From positions 28,550,501 through 28,614,500 of the forward strand of contig OY756957.1 of the NCBI GenBank assembly GCA_963580455.1: a stretch of DNA of 64,000 nt, given 5' to 3'. Position 1 is the first letter of the stretch. Each line of letters opens with the position of its first letter. The translations under genes and the position numbers were made by a program. Below the pieces are notes generated by a model. The model saw only the letters and a list, made by a program, of their open reading frames with translations, was not told the origin of the DNA and did no database searches. Shown piece by piece: positions 34,990 through 47,265 of this stretch. The stretch is from Euonymus europaeus. Taxonomy: Eukaryota; Streptophyta; Magnoliopsida; Celastrales; Celastraceae.

Positions 34990-37900
34990 TCACTTCTTTC
35001 CACCACCGGAAACGTTAAATTTGAAAAAAATTATGTCACCATCTTGGACAACATAAGTTTTTCCCTCTTGTTTGTACTTTCCAGCAGCCTGTAACAATAA
35101 AATTACCAGATATTGATTTAACATACATTTTCCACAAATAAGACTAATCAAAAAGAGATGGCAAGCAAAAGACTGTTTTGAATAGAGCATATTCAATAAA
35201 ACGTTTTCCACGTACATTTTTAGCTTGTGGCAACTTTGCAAAAGTGCTTTATGCTCATGCACGAGCTACGTCTTATTGATAAGGTCATATATAGTTTTAA
35301 AGATTAAAGCACAAGTGGAATAACATTATTCCTGCGTATCCAACATTGCAGTTTTCTATCTCCCCTCTTTTTATTCATTCTGAAATCGTTTTCTAAACAT
35401 TATCTTATTGTAGTTGAAGTAATTACTTACTTAAAGCAGAGAGCTATGGCAGGGAGAAAACAACCACTCCATATATTACGTGGGGTAAGGTTTGTGTCCA
35501 TCATATTTGTCCCCGATCCCGCCCACTATGGGAGACTTGTCCATGGGAGTTATCTACCATTTACATATGGCCGGCAGGACAAAAATGTTATGTAAATTTG
35601 TCATTTAAGCATACCTTGACAGCTGCCTCACTACCAAGTTCCTTCAGGTCTTCAAATTTCATGACCTAAATGTGAACAAGAAATCAAAGTCACTTGCAAT
35701 TCTTAGGAAATATTCACGTTAGAAGTTAAGTGTTAATAAAAATGTACGAAGAGCAGGGAAATATCCGTGCAATGAATAAGACGAGCACTACTCCCCTCAT
35801 GGTGCTTATTTGCAAGTACCTTAAACAGTAGGAAAACCAAATATATCTGCTTTTAGCCGCAGAAAAAATGTTGCCAAGTATTACCATATTTTGAAAAATG
35901 TGATGCATGATAGAATTGTGCAGGTTTGGAATGATTTATTTATTGATAATAAACGAAGGTGCACAGGGGTAACAAACTTTAACCCTTTTGATGCAGCTAC
36001 AAAAATAACTGAATAAATCACGTATACATAAATAAAAATGACCAAATCAAAGACTGCAATGATATTTAGAAGTTACAATTTGCAATTCGACAAATGAAAC
36101 ATCTGTAAATCGACATGACATATACTTTCACACCAACAATGGACAGGCAAGTAAGACAATCTCAAATATTTTACTTTTAAACATATTTTCCAAATAGAAT
36201 TATTAAATGCAATAGTTTCTCTCATGCAAGAAAACAATCAAAAAAGAAAAGGGCACACTGTAGTACCAATACCATGTAAATGAACATACTGGGCAGTTTA
36301 AAACTACCAGGAGTGACAATTATATTTGTAATCAAGAGAGTTGGGAAAGAAAACTTCATTAAGGGTGGGGGACACCCCACAGAATATGGCACATTCTCAT
36401 TAGAGTCATCATCTAGCTAAGTGACTAATTGAAGGAAGTAAATTTGTGCAGCTTTGCAAGATGAGCTACTCAAATTTCTATTGAAGAAGGGTAATACAAA
36501 AAAAAATTATAATGATAAATAAACAGCTAAAATTTCATTAAAGAAAAATGACAAATATAACTACCAGTTGCCCAAAATCATGAAATAGGAGCTACCTCAG
36601 CACAAATAAATCCTTTCTCAAAATCAGTATGGATAGCCCCCGCAGCTTGAGGAGCCTTTGTCTGCCTTCTTATTTGCCAGCACTTCACCTGCAAAGGCAG
36701 AAATTCAACTGTTCAAAGCTTGTATATATGGATAAAAGGCATGCAAAAACATGCATATCTACAACCACCAATAGAGGAGGAGGGGAAAAGAGACTGTTGC
36801 TTCAGACTTTTCAAATTTGACTGCATGAATGAGCAGCAGAGGGTAGAAAGTGCTACCAATGAGTCACATCAAATACAAAAGATGCATCCATAAGGAAAAA
36901 TAAAGCATATAAATTTACCTCATCAGGGCCAGCAGTAAAAAAATAGATGAGATTAATTGCAGAGAACCCAGTCTTTATGATCTTTGGAAGGGCACTGTAC
37001 AAAGATTGATCAGGAAGAACTAAGTTACATGTTGTACTATATTTTCACAAATTGCAACTCCAGAAAGCTCATCCTCTAATATCTCCCAAAACCAACAAGA
37101 AAATGAGCAGAAAAGTTTCAATTGCATGAGAGCATTAAACTGACAATCTATTAGTAGAATTAAAAAAAGTTGAAGATCTGGAAAGTGAGAATAAATAGTT
37201 CTATTTCGAAAGACGCCAACTAAAATATTCACTCTAGCTCTAATAGCTACTATTCTAAAAGATGCCTATTAGAGCATTGAAAATCTTAATTACTCTTTCT
37301 TTTATAGCATTTAACAAGCAAGAAACTTTATTTTGAGTATAATTACACAAAATGACGAACATCGGTACATAATTCAAATGCCTTCACACTGATAGAAAAA
37401 GACCAAGTTAAAACTCACCTTTGTAACTTGTTCTCTTCACAATACCTTGCTGCTTCATCTGGTGGCATATCAGCAAGATTCCTCTCTAATGAGCAGCTGA
37501 CAGGAATAATTAGTTCACTACCATGTTCCTGTACCCTACAAATTAAACAGATGTTATATTAAGATCTCCGGACAAAATAATATAAAAATAATCACATTTT
37601 TTCTTTTCCAAAACTCTCAGTATACAAATAGTACATAAAAACAAGTCACCCAGCATACCAAGCATGAATCTTTGGCAAAAATTTGTTCTTCTTTCTTTGG
37701 TAATCTCTCTCATTCATGTTAACCTGTGGATAGAATGTGATGAGAATAATGACAATCAAAATACTTGGCAACATTTTAAAACCAATCAAAGATGAACAAG
37801 AGGGATAGTAGACAAGCATAGACAGAAACAAAGACAAAGCTGCAACTCCATTAATAAGATCCATCAAAACTTCAACCTTATAACAAATTTTCTGCAAGGG

Positions 37901-40795
37901 CTAAGCATAAAGGAATTAGTAAATTTGCTGAACAAACATGCAAACTTCTTCTCATTGCAACACTTCATTGTTCTACAAGCAAAGGTCAACCAAACAGGGA
38001 GAGAGAGAGAAAGAGAACAGACTTCTTGAAAAGACTATCAAAACACTAGATACGAAAAGCAACAGCACAACTAAATTGATCCCAAACACCGGCAGCCGGC
38101 AGGTTGCTAATTTCTACAAATCTAGAAGATACAGAAACTTATAATAATTACCAAGTAAACAACAGGTTTGGCAGTAAGCAGTTGAAAAGTATTTAGTATC
38201 TCAATATCAGCAGCTTTCCAGTCCCCTAGACGAATATCTTTACCTTCCTCAAGCGATGCCTTGACCTGCACATACAGAGAGACACCATCACTCTATGTTA
38301 GAAATATATTCAACAACATTATGCTTTTATATTGCCTGCTCATTGCACAATATCAGCCGATAATAATATTAATAGGTGTCTCTATCACTGCCTTATGCAT
38401 GAGTTAAAGCTTAAAGATATATGAGCATTCAGTCTGGTGGAACAAGTGCAATGACAACACAAAGTATGTAGTTTGCTTGATCATGGTTACCATGCTTAAA
38501 AACCAAATTCGTTATCCCAGCCCTCAACGTATGTATGTATTTATGATGAGAACACCAAAGATAAAGGCAAACTGTGACCTATAGAACAGCCTATGGCTAT
38601 CATTATAGAAGCCTCAATACAATGTTGCTAAAACTAAGTTACTCAAAAATGCATAAAATAAGCAGCAGACAAAGACATCACATCAGAATACAACCTACTA
38701 ATGTAAAAATAACTAAAAAGTCTGCACAGACCCTTTGGCAAAGCTCGTGCTCTATCTTTAACTGCTTGTCATTGCTCCTCTTCATGCTCTTTTCAAGATC
38801 CTCTATCCTCCTCTCTATAAATTCCACATCCTACAGTCAAGCCAGATAAGAGATTACAACAAAAACAAATCCAGTCAGTACCAAATTACCAATCAAATGA
38901 TAATCCTTAAGTAACACCTGATGCAATACATAAAGAATCATTTTTAACAGCAACCTAAGTTGAAGATGGATCCATATAAACAAGTTTCAAGAAAGATAAT
39001 GCCCATCCGAATTCCAGAAATGAGACCTTTAGTCGTAACTCTGCACTAATAACCTCCAAATCCCTCACAGGATCCACAGAGTCATCAACGTGCACAATAT
39101 CAGGATCTTCAAATGCTCCTAGAGTAAAAATGGTCAATAAAAAGACAATGAGATGGAGGTAATTAAACAATTAGTATATTAAAGAAATAAGACGAGATAG
39201 AAAACAGACAAGTTGTTTACTTTCATCCAAGTTACCGGTTGATATAGCCATGAGAACATCAAGAACTCCTCAAAAGACACAAATTTTGTTTACACTCATA
39301 CTGGGCAATTAATGGCTTCAATGAAAGTAGTAGCAAAGGGACATTAATTTTGGATCATTTCCATTCCTCATCGCTACTCCCACAAATGGTTTAGCTAACC
39401 ATCAGATAGAGGTTATTACCAAACATAAGCAAGAAAACGTATTGAACTGCATACAAGACCATGAAGCTTAGAATCAGGTGAACCCAATTAAGGACAATTC
39501 CAAAGTCCAGTCAAGTAATGAACCCTTAAACTTCTAACCACGGTTATGTTTGGTACCCATTTGGAAGGACAGAAGCACAAATGAGACTCATGCGTCCAAA
39601 CATAAAAATGGAAATAAGATTTAAATGACCGATTATACCCTTCCTTTGAGCAAACCTTAAATTAATATATTTATGTAATTAGTTGTCATATGTAGTGACA
39701 ATTTATAATATAACATACTATGTATATCTATTGATATATTTTAACAATTATTCTTATATCAAATCAAATAAAAATAAAAGTATGTTGCTGCACAAAAATA
39801 TATGGATGGTTTTATTAATATGCAGTATATTATATCTACATAGAATTATATGTAATTATGTATGCTATACATTTTATGGGAAATTTTTCCAAGAAATCCA
39901 GCCATTCCTTGAGGAAAGGAATGCGGGATTTCCACATGCCCCATGGCACAAAGGATCTCCCATTCCCTGTGACTACAAAGGCCAACTAAACAATGGAATA
40001 GCACTTTACCAGGAATGGGCCACTTTATTCCTGGATCAAAGGCCATACCAAACATGACTATCCGTATAGTTGCTAAGACAGCTCTTAGATGCAAATGAAA
40101 GATTAACAGGGACAAAAAAACGTCAGACCACGAAATCAATCAGACACTCAATTTTTTTTAAAAAAAAAAACTTCATCATGCGCAGAAAGAATCATACATT
40201 AAGTTAGAAGTTTAAAAGGTAAAAGAATAGTCAACAAACAGCCATAAATTTGAGGATCATGGAAACCATATAACTAAAGACAGTAGCAAAATTGAAAGAC
40301 TGAAATAGATGATTTGGTATCTTACGAAGTACATGAAATATCCCATCAACAGCACGAATATGCGATAGGAAACTGTTGCCCAGCCCCTGTCCTTGATGTG
40401 CACCTCTAACAAGTCCAGCTATATCATGGATTTCTAAGAAAGCCGCAACCTAAATATCACAGCACACTAAAAGTTACACAAGAATAACTTGGACAAACAA
40501 AAGCTGCAAACAGTATGATTGTTGTAAAAAAAGAGTAAGTTGAGTTTCACAATAGGTACCATGTGCACAAAATAATCACATGACTTGCTAGTCTTCAATC
40601 TATTTTCATTTAAATTAATTCTTTCTTTTAATTTTTTGATTGATTTGATCACAAAATAAGAATTTACAAGTCACTGTTAAATTGTAAACACTCGCCTTTT
40701 ATAGAAAGTCTCCTTTTTTCATCTGATGTTACAACTTACAAGTCTCTTGCCCCGACCCCGCTCATGCAGGAACCTTTTGCACGGGAGTTATTTAC

Positions 40796-40835
<40 letters not shown>

Positions 40836-41959
40836 TGCTGCAATCAAAAGTGTTATCATACTACCACAAGTTACTTGTAATTCCAAAACTCTTGCTTTGG
40901 TTTACTTCATATGGTTTAATTCATATGCAATCGATCATCATCAATCAATTTTAACAAGCTGTTTTAAACCTTAAAAAGTCATATTTGGTATCCATGTGCT
41001 ATGGGAATAGGAACAGCAAAAGGAAGGAGAAAATGTTCCAGAAAAATTAAAGTTCAGTAGTGGCAAAGTAAATGCCCAGGCTAAGGGCAAAGGTGTTTTT
41101 TCTCTCTCTCTCTCTCTCTCTCCAACAATTTATATTGCAAGAAAAAACCTTGGCATAGTGCTAAAATTGCTTCACACCAGCTCAGAAGGTTCAAATATTA
41201 GAAATATATTCTCAAAACCAATTGAACAAAATGAACAGCAAACTTAAGTCACAAACCTCACTTTTTGGCTTGAACAACTGACAAAGCCACTCAAATCTCT
41301 CATCGGGGATATGAACACGGGCCTCATTAGGCTCAATGGTACAGAAAGGGAAATTTTCTGCAGGTATTGACAACTTTGTGAGTGTGTTGAAAAGAGTAGA
41401 CTTGCCAACATTCGGCAATCCCACCTGAAAAGATAATATTCCGATCAGCAAACAGAGAAAAAGAAGAAATTATCCAATAGCTCAATATTAATTCCTACTA
41501 TAGAGGAAATGCATGAATCATGTTCAAATCTCCTCTCCAAAATACGACACCAAAAGAATTGACCAACTAAATTGCTGGTACATGCAAGCAATAGTATCAG
41601 TAAAATCATTTTTCACCGAAACCAAACGAAGAAAATTTTCTAGTAGTACATGGATATTGAATTAACAAAGCAACAATCAAACCAACAACAAGCTAACAGG
41701 ACCATCTTAGAAAACTAAAAAAAAAAAACACATTTCTGCAAAAAAGTTAACACTTCATGAACAAAAAAGATTCATGTACGACAACCAACTCTCATTCAAA
41801 ATTCCAACGGATCACAAGGATGAACATATAAAAAGTAAATAAATAAACAAAGAGTGAAGTAAGAAGGATCACAATTCCAATCTTGAGGTGGGATGAGAAT
41901 CGACCAAGGATAGGTCTCTCTGCTGGCGCTTCTTTGCCTTTCGCCGCCTTGGGAGGCAT
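34990..41959 (-). CDS. OLA1 (YCHF1): Obg-like ATPase 1 (YchF/OLA1)
   Basis: Twelve minus-strand exons: 41959-41873, 41424-41257, 40449-40326, 39118-39027, 38830-38732, 38265-38152, 37723-37659, 37535-37419, 36994-36919, 36688-36596, 35665-35615, 35088-34990. They encode 394 residues, the length of Arabidopsis OLA1. The start [20 protein letters not shown] is canonical. Motifs: P-loop GLPNVGKST at 31-39; [12 protein letters not shown] switch II; and NMNE (230-233) in place of the GTPase NKxD, which gives YchF proteins ATP rather than GTP preference. A coiled helical region ([16 protein letters not shown]) follows the switch, and a TGS domain fills about residues 304-387, ending [11 protein letters not shown]. 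YchF proteins bind ribosomes and act in translation and stress responses; plant members affect salt and pathogen tolerance. All junctions are in frame. Confidence 0.97.
35480..35557 (+). mobile_element. SINE 3'-part fragment in OLA1 intron
   Basis: GTGGGGTAAGG, CCCCGATCCCGCCCACTATG and CCATGGGAGTTAT match in order the 3' half of the same SINE type as at 31386, strongly diverged. Confidence 0.5.
39541..40060. mobile_element. putative MITE in OLA1 intron 3
   Basis: Ends form short inverted repeats: GGTTATGTTTGGTA at 39542 and, at 40046, TACCAAACATGACTA, whose complement is TAGTCATGTTTGGTA. The inside is AT-rich plus a region with GGAATG-like repeats. TTTGGTA termini are usual for plant hAT-type MITEs. 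A target duplication was not resolved. Confidence 0.5.
40735..40796 (+). mobile_element. SINE 3'-part fragment in OLA1 intron 2
   Basis: CTTGCCCCGACCCCGCTCAT, GCAGGAACC and TTTTGCACGGGAGTT are in the order of the SINE 3' half. It runs directly into a CT/TA microsatellite. Confidence 0.55.
40795..40836. repeat. compound CT/TA microsatellite
   Basis: About nine CT units followed by about twelve TA units, at the end of the SINE fragment, in OLA1 intron 2. A second CT run lies at about 41101-41123. Confidence 0.9.
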
Positions 41960-41983
41960 TGTTCTTGCTTGAGAGTAATAAAG

Positions 41984-41992
41984 TTAGGGTTT
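41984..41992 (-). promoter_or_regulatory. telo-box in OLA1 leader
   Basis: AAACCCTAA on the minus strand, about 25 bases upstream of the OLA1 start codon. Telo-boxes near starts are common in plant translation-related genes, which suits a ribosome-associated ATPase. Confidence 0.6.
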
Positions 41993-42502
41993 TTGCACGG
42001 ACCTTGGTGTGGGTTTGTGGTGCTGAGCTTGGGATCGAGAAAAGACGTCAAGGGTTGAGTCCTGTGACCGTTTTTTATTCCGCCGACTGTTGGAGGGCAT
42101 CATACATTTTCTTTTCCTTGGATTTGTTCTGGTCTCTACTGCAAAAAATTTCTTTGGGATTTCTGATGGGCCGGGCCCAGCAGAACCCATCAAGAAAAGG
42201 ACATCGCATGGATGAAAAATAGCTGAGTCCTTTCATTTTTTTCCTGCAAGCTTGCCTGGCTCAAATCTGTATGTGTTTCTGCAACGAATGCATCAATAAA
42301 AAACCAATCTTTTGGTTCCATACCCTGCTACTCTTCTTGGGTATTTTGAGTTTTGATTGAGTGTAGAATGGCAAGATACCCAAATGGAGGGACAATAGAT
42401 GGATGTGGATTTGACCTTGTCTTGTCTTGTCTGATGCTATCTTCTATAATCGCTTCAGGTGAGTCCTCTCACAAAAGAACCACCAAGGGCTATTAATCTA
42501 TT

Positions 42503-42609
42503 GTTAGTATCAAATTGGCGACATGCGGCTCCTCTGCGACTGTATCCCAATTCAAATTGAATTGGGACACGATCGCAGAGGAGTCGGAGATCACCAATTT
42601 GACACTAAC
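42503..42609. repeat. near-perfect 107-bp hairpin
   Basis: The left half, containing GTTAGTATCAAATTGG and CTCCTCTGCGA, is an imperfect reverse complement of the right half with almost no loop, centred near 42556 at CAAATTGAATTGGGA. About ten mismatches occur over 53 pairs. It could be a small palindromic MITE or a young small-RNA hairpin. It lies in the intergenic spacer. Confidence 0.85.
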
Positions 42610-43044
42610 ACCTGTGCTTGCAATTTTCTCTTAAGACTCAATTCATTCGTTTATAATCAGGTATTCAATGGCAGATAGAGGTTTAACTGGTGGAAAAAGC
42701 TGATCTCTTTTTTTACCTCAATATGTTGTGCTGCTGTTTTGATTTTTACTGCAGACATTGGCATTTATGATCTTCAATAAGGTATAGTGCTACAGCAGTT
42801 GCAGTAATGGACAATTTTTTTTTCACAGAACTTTGAGAATCCATTTTTTGTGTGTGCGCAATTCTTGTTTGAAATCTTAGAAATTATACATAATAGAATT
42901 CCAGATCATTTAGTGCCCTAAATGATATCTTATACCTGAATTCGTTTTCCTAGTATAAAGCACTTTTAAGTCACTAGCTTTGCTAAGTCTTCTTTGTCAA
43001 AACAAGAGTGTTTCATCCTAATAATGCATGATAGAAAATCTATC

Positions 43045-45830
43045 CTAATCATCCAAAAGGTCTTTGCTTGAATGCCTATGCCGCTGAATGACCAGAACTG
43101 AACCATTGATGTCAAAATCCGAAGATGCCAAGAGATCACCAACTGTTCCGAGCTCTGGACACTCTTCCCAGTCACTCATTCCCGTGGTCATATGGCAGTG
43201 GCCTCTCCCACTCTTCCCTACTATGAACAATGAATACATCTCTGCCAACTCCCGTAAAGCCTCTACTGTTTGCAATCCATTTCCCACCTGCTTCTCGACG
43301 TATCCAACTTGCCCTCTTGTGACATATCTGAGCATGAGTAAACGTAATATCTTATTGTTAGAACTATATTTTCTTTGTGAATGACTAATGATGTAAATAT
43401 TTACTCTTTCTGTAGGAAAGGAAAGGGAATGATCAGGCAATGAAGTAGGTATCGAGAAATGTTTGTGGTACCTATTGTAGAATTCCTCAACAGAAGCATT
43501 GTCCATCTCCATTTCCGTCTCATGATTGGATATTGCCATCAAGACCTCATCATCGCCATGTGGTGCATCATCCATCTGCACTTTTTGATCCATGCAAGAA
43601 GCCGGTAGGATGCGTATAAGTGTCATATTAATGCGTGGATGGGTGGCTATCCTCTTGCTGCATGCCAATGCCTCACGGTCATCAGGGCCACCAAAGAACA
43701 ATGTTGCCACAGGCTGCACTCTTTCAGAGCCAACTAGTTGAAACCCAGTTTGTCCTCGGTCTACAAGTATTCCGACGGAGCACGGGGCATGGCGAAGAAT
43801 CTTCTGGTTAGTAGTCCGTATCCCCTCCTTGCCACTCTCCATTTGTCCGTCAATGCGTTGGTGTTTGTGGAAAGGAAGGAAAATGATTGACACCCTCGAG
43901 TCCTCAGCACTATTACACACTTCCTCAAATATTGTATTGAAGGATGACACAACTTTAACCTGGTGGATCAAGATCTTGGTCTCTTTTGTGAAGGCATCCA
44001 CAGCATCATTAATTTCCACTACATCATTACCACCATAGTCTTCCTCATCACTATATTGGTCGCCATCTTCAAGCTCATGGTACATCAAGTTGGTTTTGCG
44101 TTGCTTGGGGAGCTCCACTAGGTGTATCAAGTAAGGGAATATAGGTGCAATTTGTAAGCCACTTAAGGCTGAGACTAGCCCAATTACTCCAGACATTTGG
44201 CGAGAGCCATAAACACAAGACAGCATTCTAAGTTCGGTGTCCGGATCATGCTGTTCAAGGGCGGTCTGAGAGTGAGCAAAGAACTTCTCATCTTTTCTCA
44301 GTATATAAGCCACCACAGGGCCTGCAATCACAGTGTTTAACACTATAATGACTATCAACAACCGGTAAATTTTTGGATCCCAGTGTGCCTGTGACAAGTT
44401 CCCAGTCAGAAGAGCATTAGCATATTATCTATGCCTTGGCTTGTGTTACTAACTTCAATCGATGTCACCATATTAAAAAAAGAGAGAAAGAAACAGAGAC
44501 AATCACCTGCTGTGATACTATTTCAACCATTAGCAGATCAGCATGGCCTTTCAAGTTGAGTATAAAGGCAAGTATGACACCTTCATTCCTCGGCATCTTC
44601 AAGTAATGGCAAGCAACAAGAGTGCCGATGATTCTTCCTCCAAAACTCAACAAAACCATGACTATAACAATGATGAAAATATCCAATTTCTTGAGATCAA
44701 TCACATCGAACAAGAAACCCATGTAGCCAAAGTAGACTGGAAGTATGAAGTTGTAAACAGCATAACTGAGCTTATGTTGGAGTGTTCGAGCTGTTTTGCC
44801 TTCTCTGGGGAACATCATGCCAGTGAGGAAACAACACAATGTGCTGTGAAATCCATAAGCTTCAATAAGCATTGACACACCAACAAGAAGTGACAGAATT
44901 AGTAAAACTTCTGTGTTGGAAACATATTTCTGGTTCTGGTTTCGTCGGTTGGACCAATTCGCTATGTATATATTCAGCACAATGAGTCCCACAACGCAAA
45001 ACAAGCCAAGCATTGCTGCTCCAAATAACTTCTTGGATGTACAAGCCAGGTATACAGAGAACAATATCACACAAGACATTTCATTGATCAAAGAAGAACA
45101 TATAGCCAGCCTTCCTACATCTGAAGTCCCAAATTTTAGTTCAGCAGCCAAGCGAATCACCGCAGGAGATGCAGAGTTTGCTAAGATTACCATGGTTATG
45201 ATAACCAAGTAAAACTTCTCTGTAATTACATTCAATTGAAAAATTATAAATGCTGCTATTGCTGCTCCAAAAATGACACATGTGATTACACCCCCATATG
45301 CAATGATGCTAGCCGGTCGCAGGTTGCGCCTTAGATAAGGAATGTCAGTCTCAAGACCAATCAGGAACACGAAGAGCACGCGGAAGAGGAATGAAAAGAG
45401 CTGATAATAAGCTGTAGAAGAAGCTTGAATGAAGAAGTTTCCGATTTTGTCGATTCGAGACAACATGGAAGGACCCAACACCAATCCAGCCTGATACAGA
45501 ACAACAGTAATCAGCAAAAAATGAATTATATATAACTGCAAGACTTCTCGAAAAAGATGTGAAAAAGGAAAAACCTACGCAGCCTTACCCCTGCATTGCA
45601 GAGAGGCTGTTTTCATGGTTTAAACCTGATCAATGATCAATGTCCCAAAAATATTGAAGACTTGGGATTAATCTTACGAGGATTTGTGCAATCGGACCAG
45701 GTTGTCCCAATGGCTTCAAGACAAGATGGAAGAAGTGGGAGATGACAAGCATGCAAGAAGCTTGAGTTCCTGTTGTAATGAGAGGGTTAAATGGGTCGTC
45801 TTGACACACTGCTCTTCTTGCTGCATCCAT
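43045..45830 (-). CDS. CHX28-like: cation/H+ antiporter, CHX28-like
   Basis: Four minus-strand exons (45830-45678, 45490-44507, 44388-43472, 43327-43045) encode 778 residues. CHX proteins exchange K+ or other monovalent cations for H+ in endomembranes or the plasma membrane. The start gives MDAARRAVCQDDPFNPLITT, then a membrane domain of 11-12 helices. Typical blocks: PLGQPGPIAQILAGLVLGPS, LFRVLFVFLIGLETD, ILANSASPAVIRLAAELKFG (the ion-binding region), LINEMSC, and ILNLKGHADLL. The hydrophilic C-terminal half has USP-like segments (RVSIIFLPFHKHQR, HAPCSVGILVDRG, LFFGGPDDREAL, LFIVGKSGRG). The last intron (43328-43471) is 144 bases without stops in frame, so retention would add 48 residues; splicing at AATAG/GTACC restores the family sequence EEFYNRYVTRGQVGYVEKQ. 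CHX28 is the best match from memory. Confidence 0.9.
45570..45630 (-). mobile_element. SINE fragment in CHX intron 1
   Basis: Minus strand: GTTTAAACCATGAAAACAGC, CTCTCTGCAATGCAGGGG and TAAGGCTGCGTAGG, matching the middle of the same SINE family seen in the RGTA and OLA1 introns. Confidence 0.6.
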
Positions 45831-47265
45831 TCTTTGGAAATCCAAACAAATAAGATGTCGTTGATAAGATTGTTGTGAAGGTTAAGAAACACAAATCTGA
45901 ATCTCTTTTGCTTATTTTCCTTTGCTTTTTCTTTGTTGCTGTTGACAATGTGCATGGAGGAAAAAGAGGTAAAAGGAGGTGATTTGGATGCATTTCTATT
46001 ACCTTCTCCTTCTCCACTTATGGATAACCACATTTCGCGCGCGAAATGTGCTCCAAATCTATTTTATTCATTTATAGAAATAAAATAAAAGCAAATTTGA
46101 AAAAATTGTAAAAAATTAAAATGAAGTAAAAGTCACTGATAAAATCCTCCCAAGTTAGTGTTTCATGGACGTTGGAGACTCCAAACTCATAATACTGTCT
46201 AGTAGGCATAGCCGACATCCATGAGCGCACCCATGAACCGTCTGTAGTGCAACAAGCCTCCACAATCAATACTCATCTCTGTCATATGAAAACTTATTGG
46301 AGTGACATGCATTGACTTCACATTTCCATATTTTCGTTATGGGATGTGTATAACAGCCAGCAAGTTATGTTATATAAAATAGAACCCACTCAATTGTTCC
46401 CAAGCGACATAGAAGATCCAACAATCCCGTATATACCAGATAAGACTTAAGTCAATCGAGGCCGAGTTATTGGGGGTGCATGTCCTTTACTACTATGTCA
46501 TCTAATGTGTCCTAAAGATGAGTTTTAAGGGCAAAAACTGTAACTACTTTTTGAATGAGTATCCATGCATGAATAGGGTATACAAAATTTGATCATATTT
46601 AGAGACAAACTACTGTACACAACCTGTACAGTTCAATTATGTTAAGGAGGGAATGCTACTGGTAGATATATGCATATGTGGGGTAAGATCAAAAATAAAT
46701 TAAGACATTAATTAACTGCACAAAGTACAACACAACTCATATGAGGGGAGCTCGGAAGCTTTAAATTCAATGGGTACCAGTTAGATCAAAATTTTAATTT
46801 TCTCACATAAATGTGAAATATTGGAGAATCTGACCAAAACAAGTCTTGTCCCCATAATTGACGGTCGTTGGGTGCAATATTTTAATGAAATTGGTTGTGT
46901 AGATGAACTGGATGTGGATGAATGTATTTAAATTGGCATATTATTTAAAACTAGTCCAGTCCAACAATTGTGGTAACTTATAAGCACTGACGTAAATAAA
47001 AAACTTATTTGTGTACTGGAGAAGAAAGAAACAACACATGAGCTTGAAACCCCACTTAAAGGGCTAGATGAAGGGGACAGTTGAGAACTTGAGATGGTTA
47101 ATGAGATAATTATTGGGGGATGTTTCCATTTGTTGCATATAAAAGGCAACACAGTCCATCCCTTGTGATCCATATGTTTGTAGGACTTCAAGAATCCTAC
47201 ATCAAATCTTTCCTCACGATACATTACTGATTACTCCACTCGATCCCTTTCAATACACAGGCAAC
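45831..47265. other. divergent intergenic region, CHX and hydrolase promoters
   Basis: About 1.4 kb between divergent start codons. It holds the CHX leader and promoter with a 22-bp palindrome (46029-46050), and the promoter of the hydrolase. No coding sequence was recognised; a minus-strand frame at 46072-46269 has no family resemblance. Confidence 0.6.
46029..46050. promoter_or_regulatory. perfect 22-bp palindrome with paired E2F-type sites
   Basis: The core TTTCGCGCGCGAAA is flanked symmetrically by CACA and TGTG, making a perfect 22-base palindrome. It contains TTTCGCGC on both strands, matching the E2F/DP consensus TTTSSCGC. It sits about 200 bases upstream of the CHX start codon. A functional role is inferred from the match alone. 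Confidence 0.6.

Larger units (their letters stand above)
41960..43044. other. spacer between OLA1 and the CHX gene
   Basis: About 1.1 kb: the OLA1 leader and promoter on the left, the CHX 3' untranslated region on the right, and a 107-base hairpin (listed separately) in between. No coding frame was recognised. Confidence 0.6.

Noticed and set aside
40795..41123. regular repeats that might suggest an array with spacers
   Set aside because: They are plain CT and TA microsatellites with no spacer structure.
42966..43175. separate small gene on the minus strand
   Set aside because: It overlaps the CHX 3' end in another frame and has no independent support.
45716..46033. 105-codon minus-strand frame upstream of CHX
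   Set aside because: Different frame from the CHX first exon and no family match; the ATG at 45830 gives the expected CHX N-terminus.
46072..46269. 65-codon minus-strand frame
   Set aside because: No recognisable domain, AT-rich hydrophobic tail from low-complexity DNA, no promoter or splice context.
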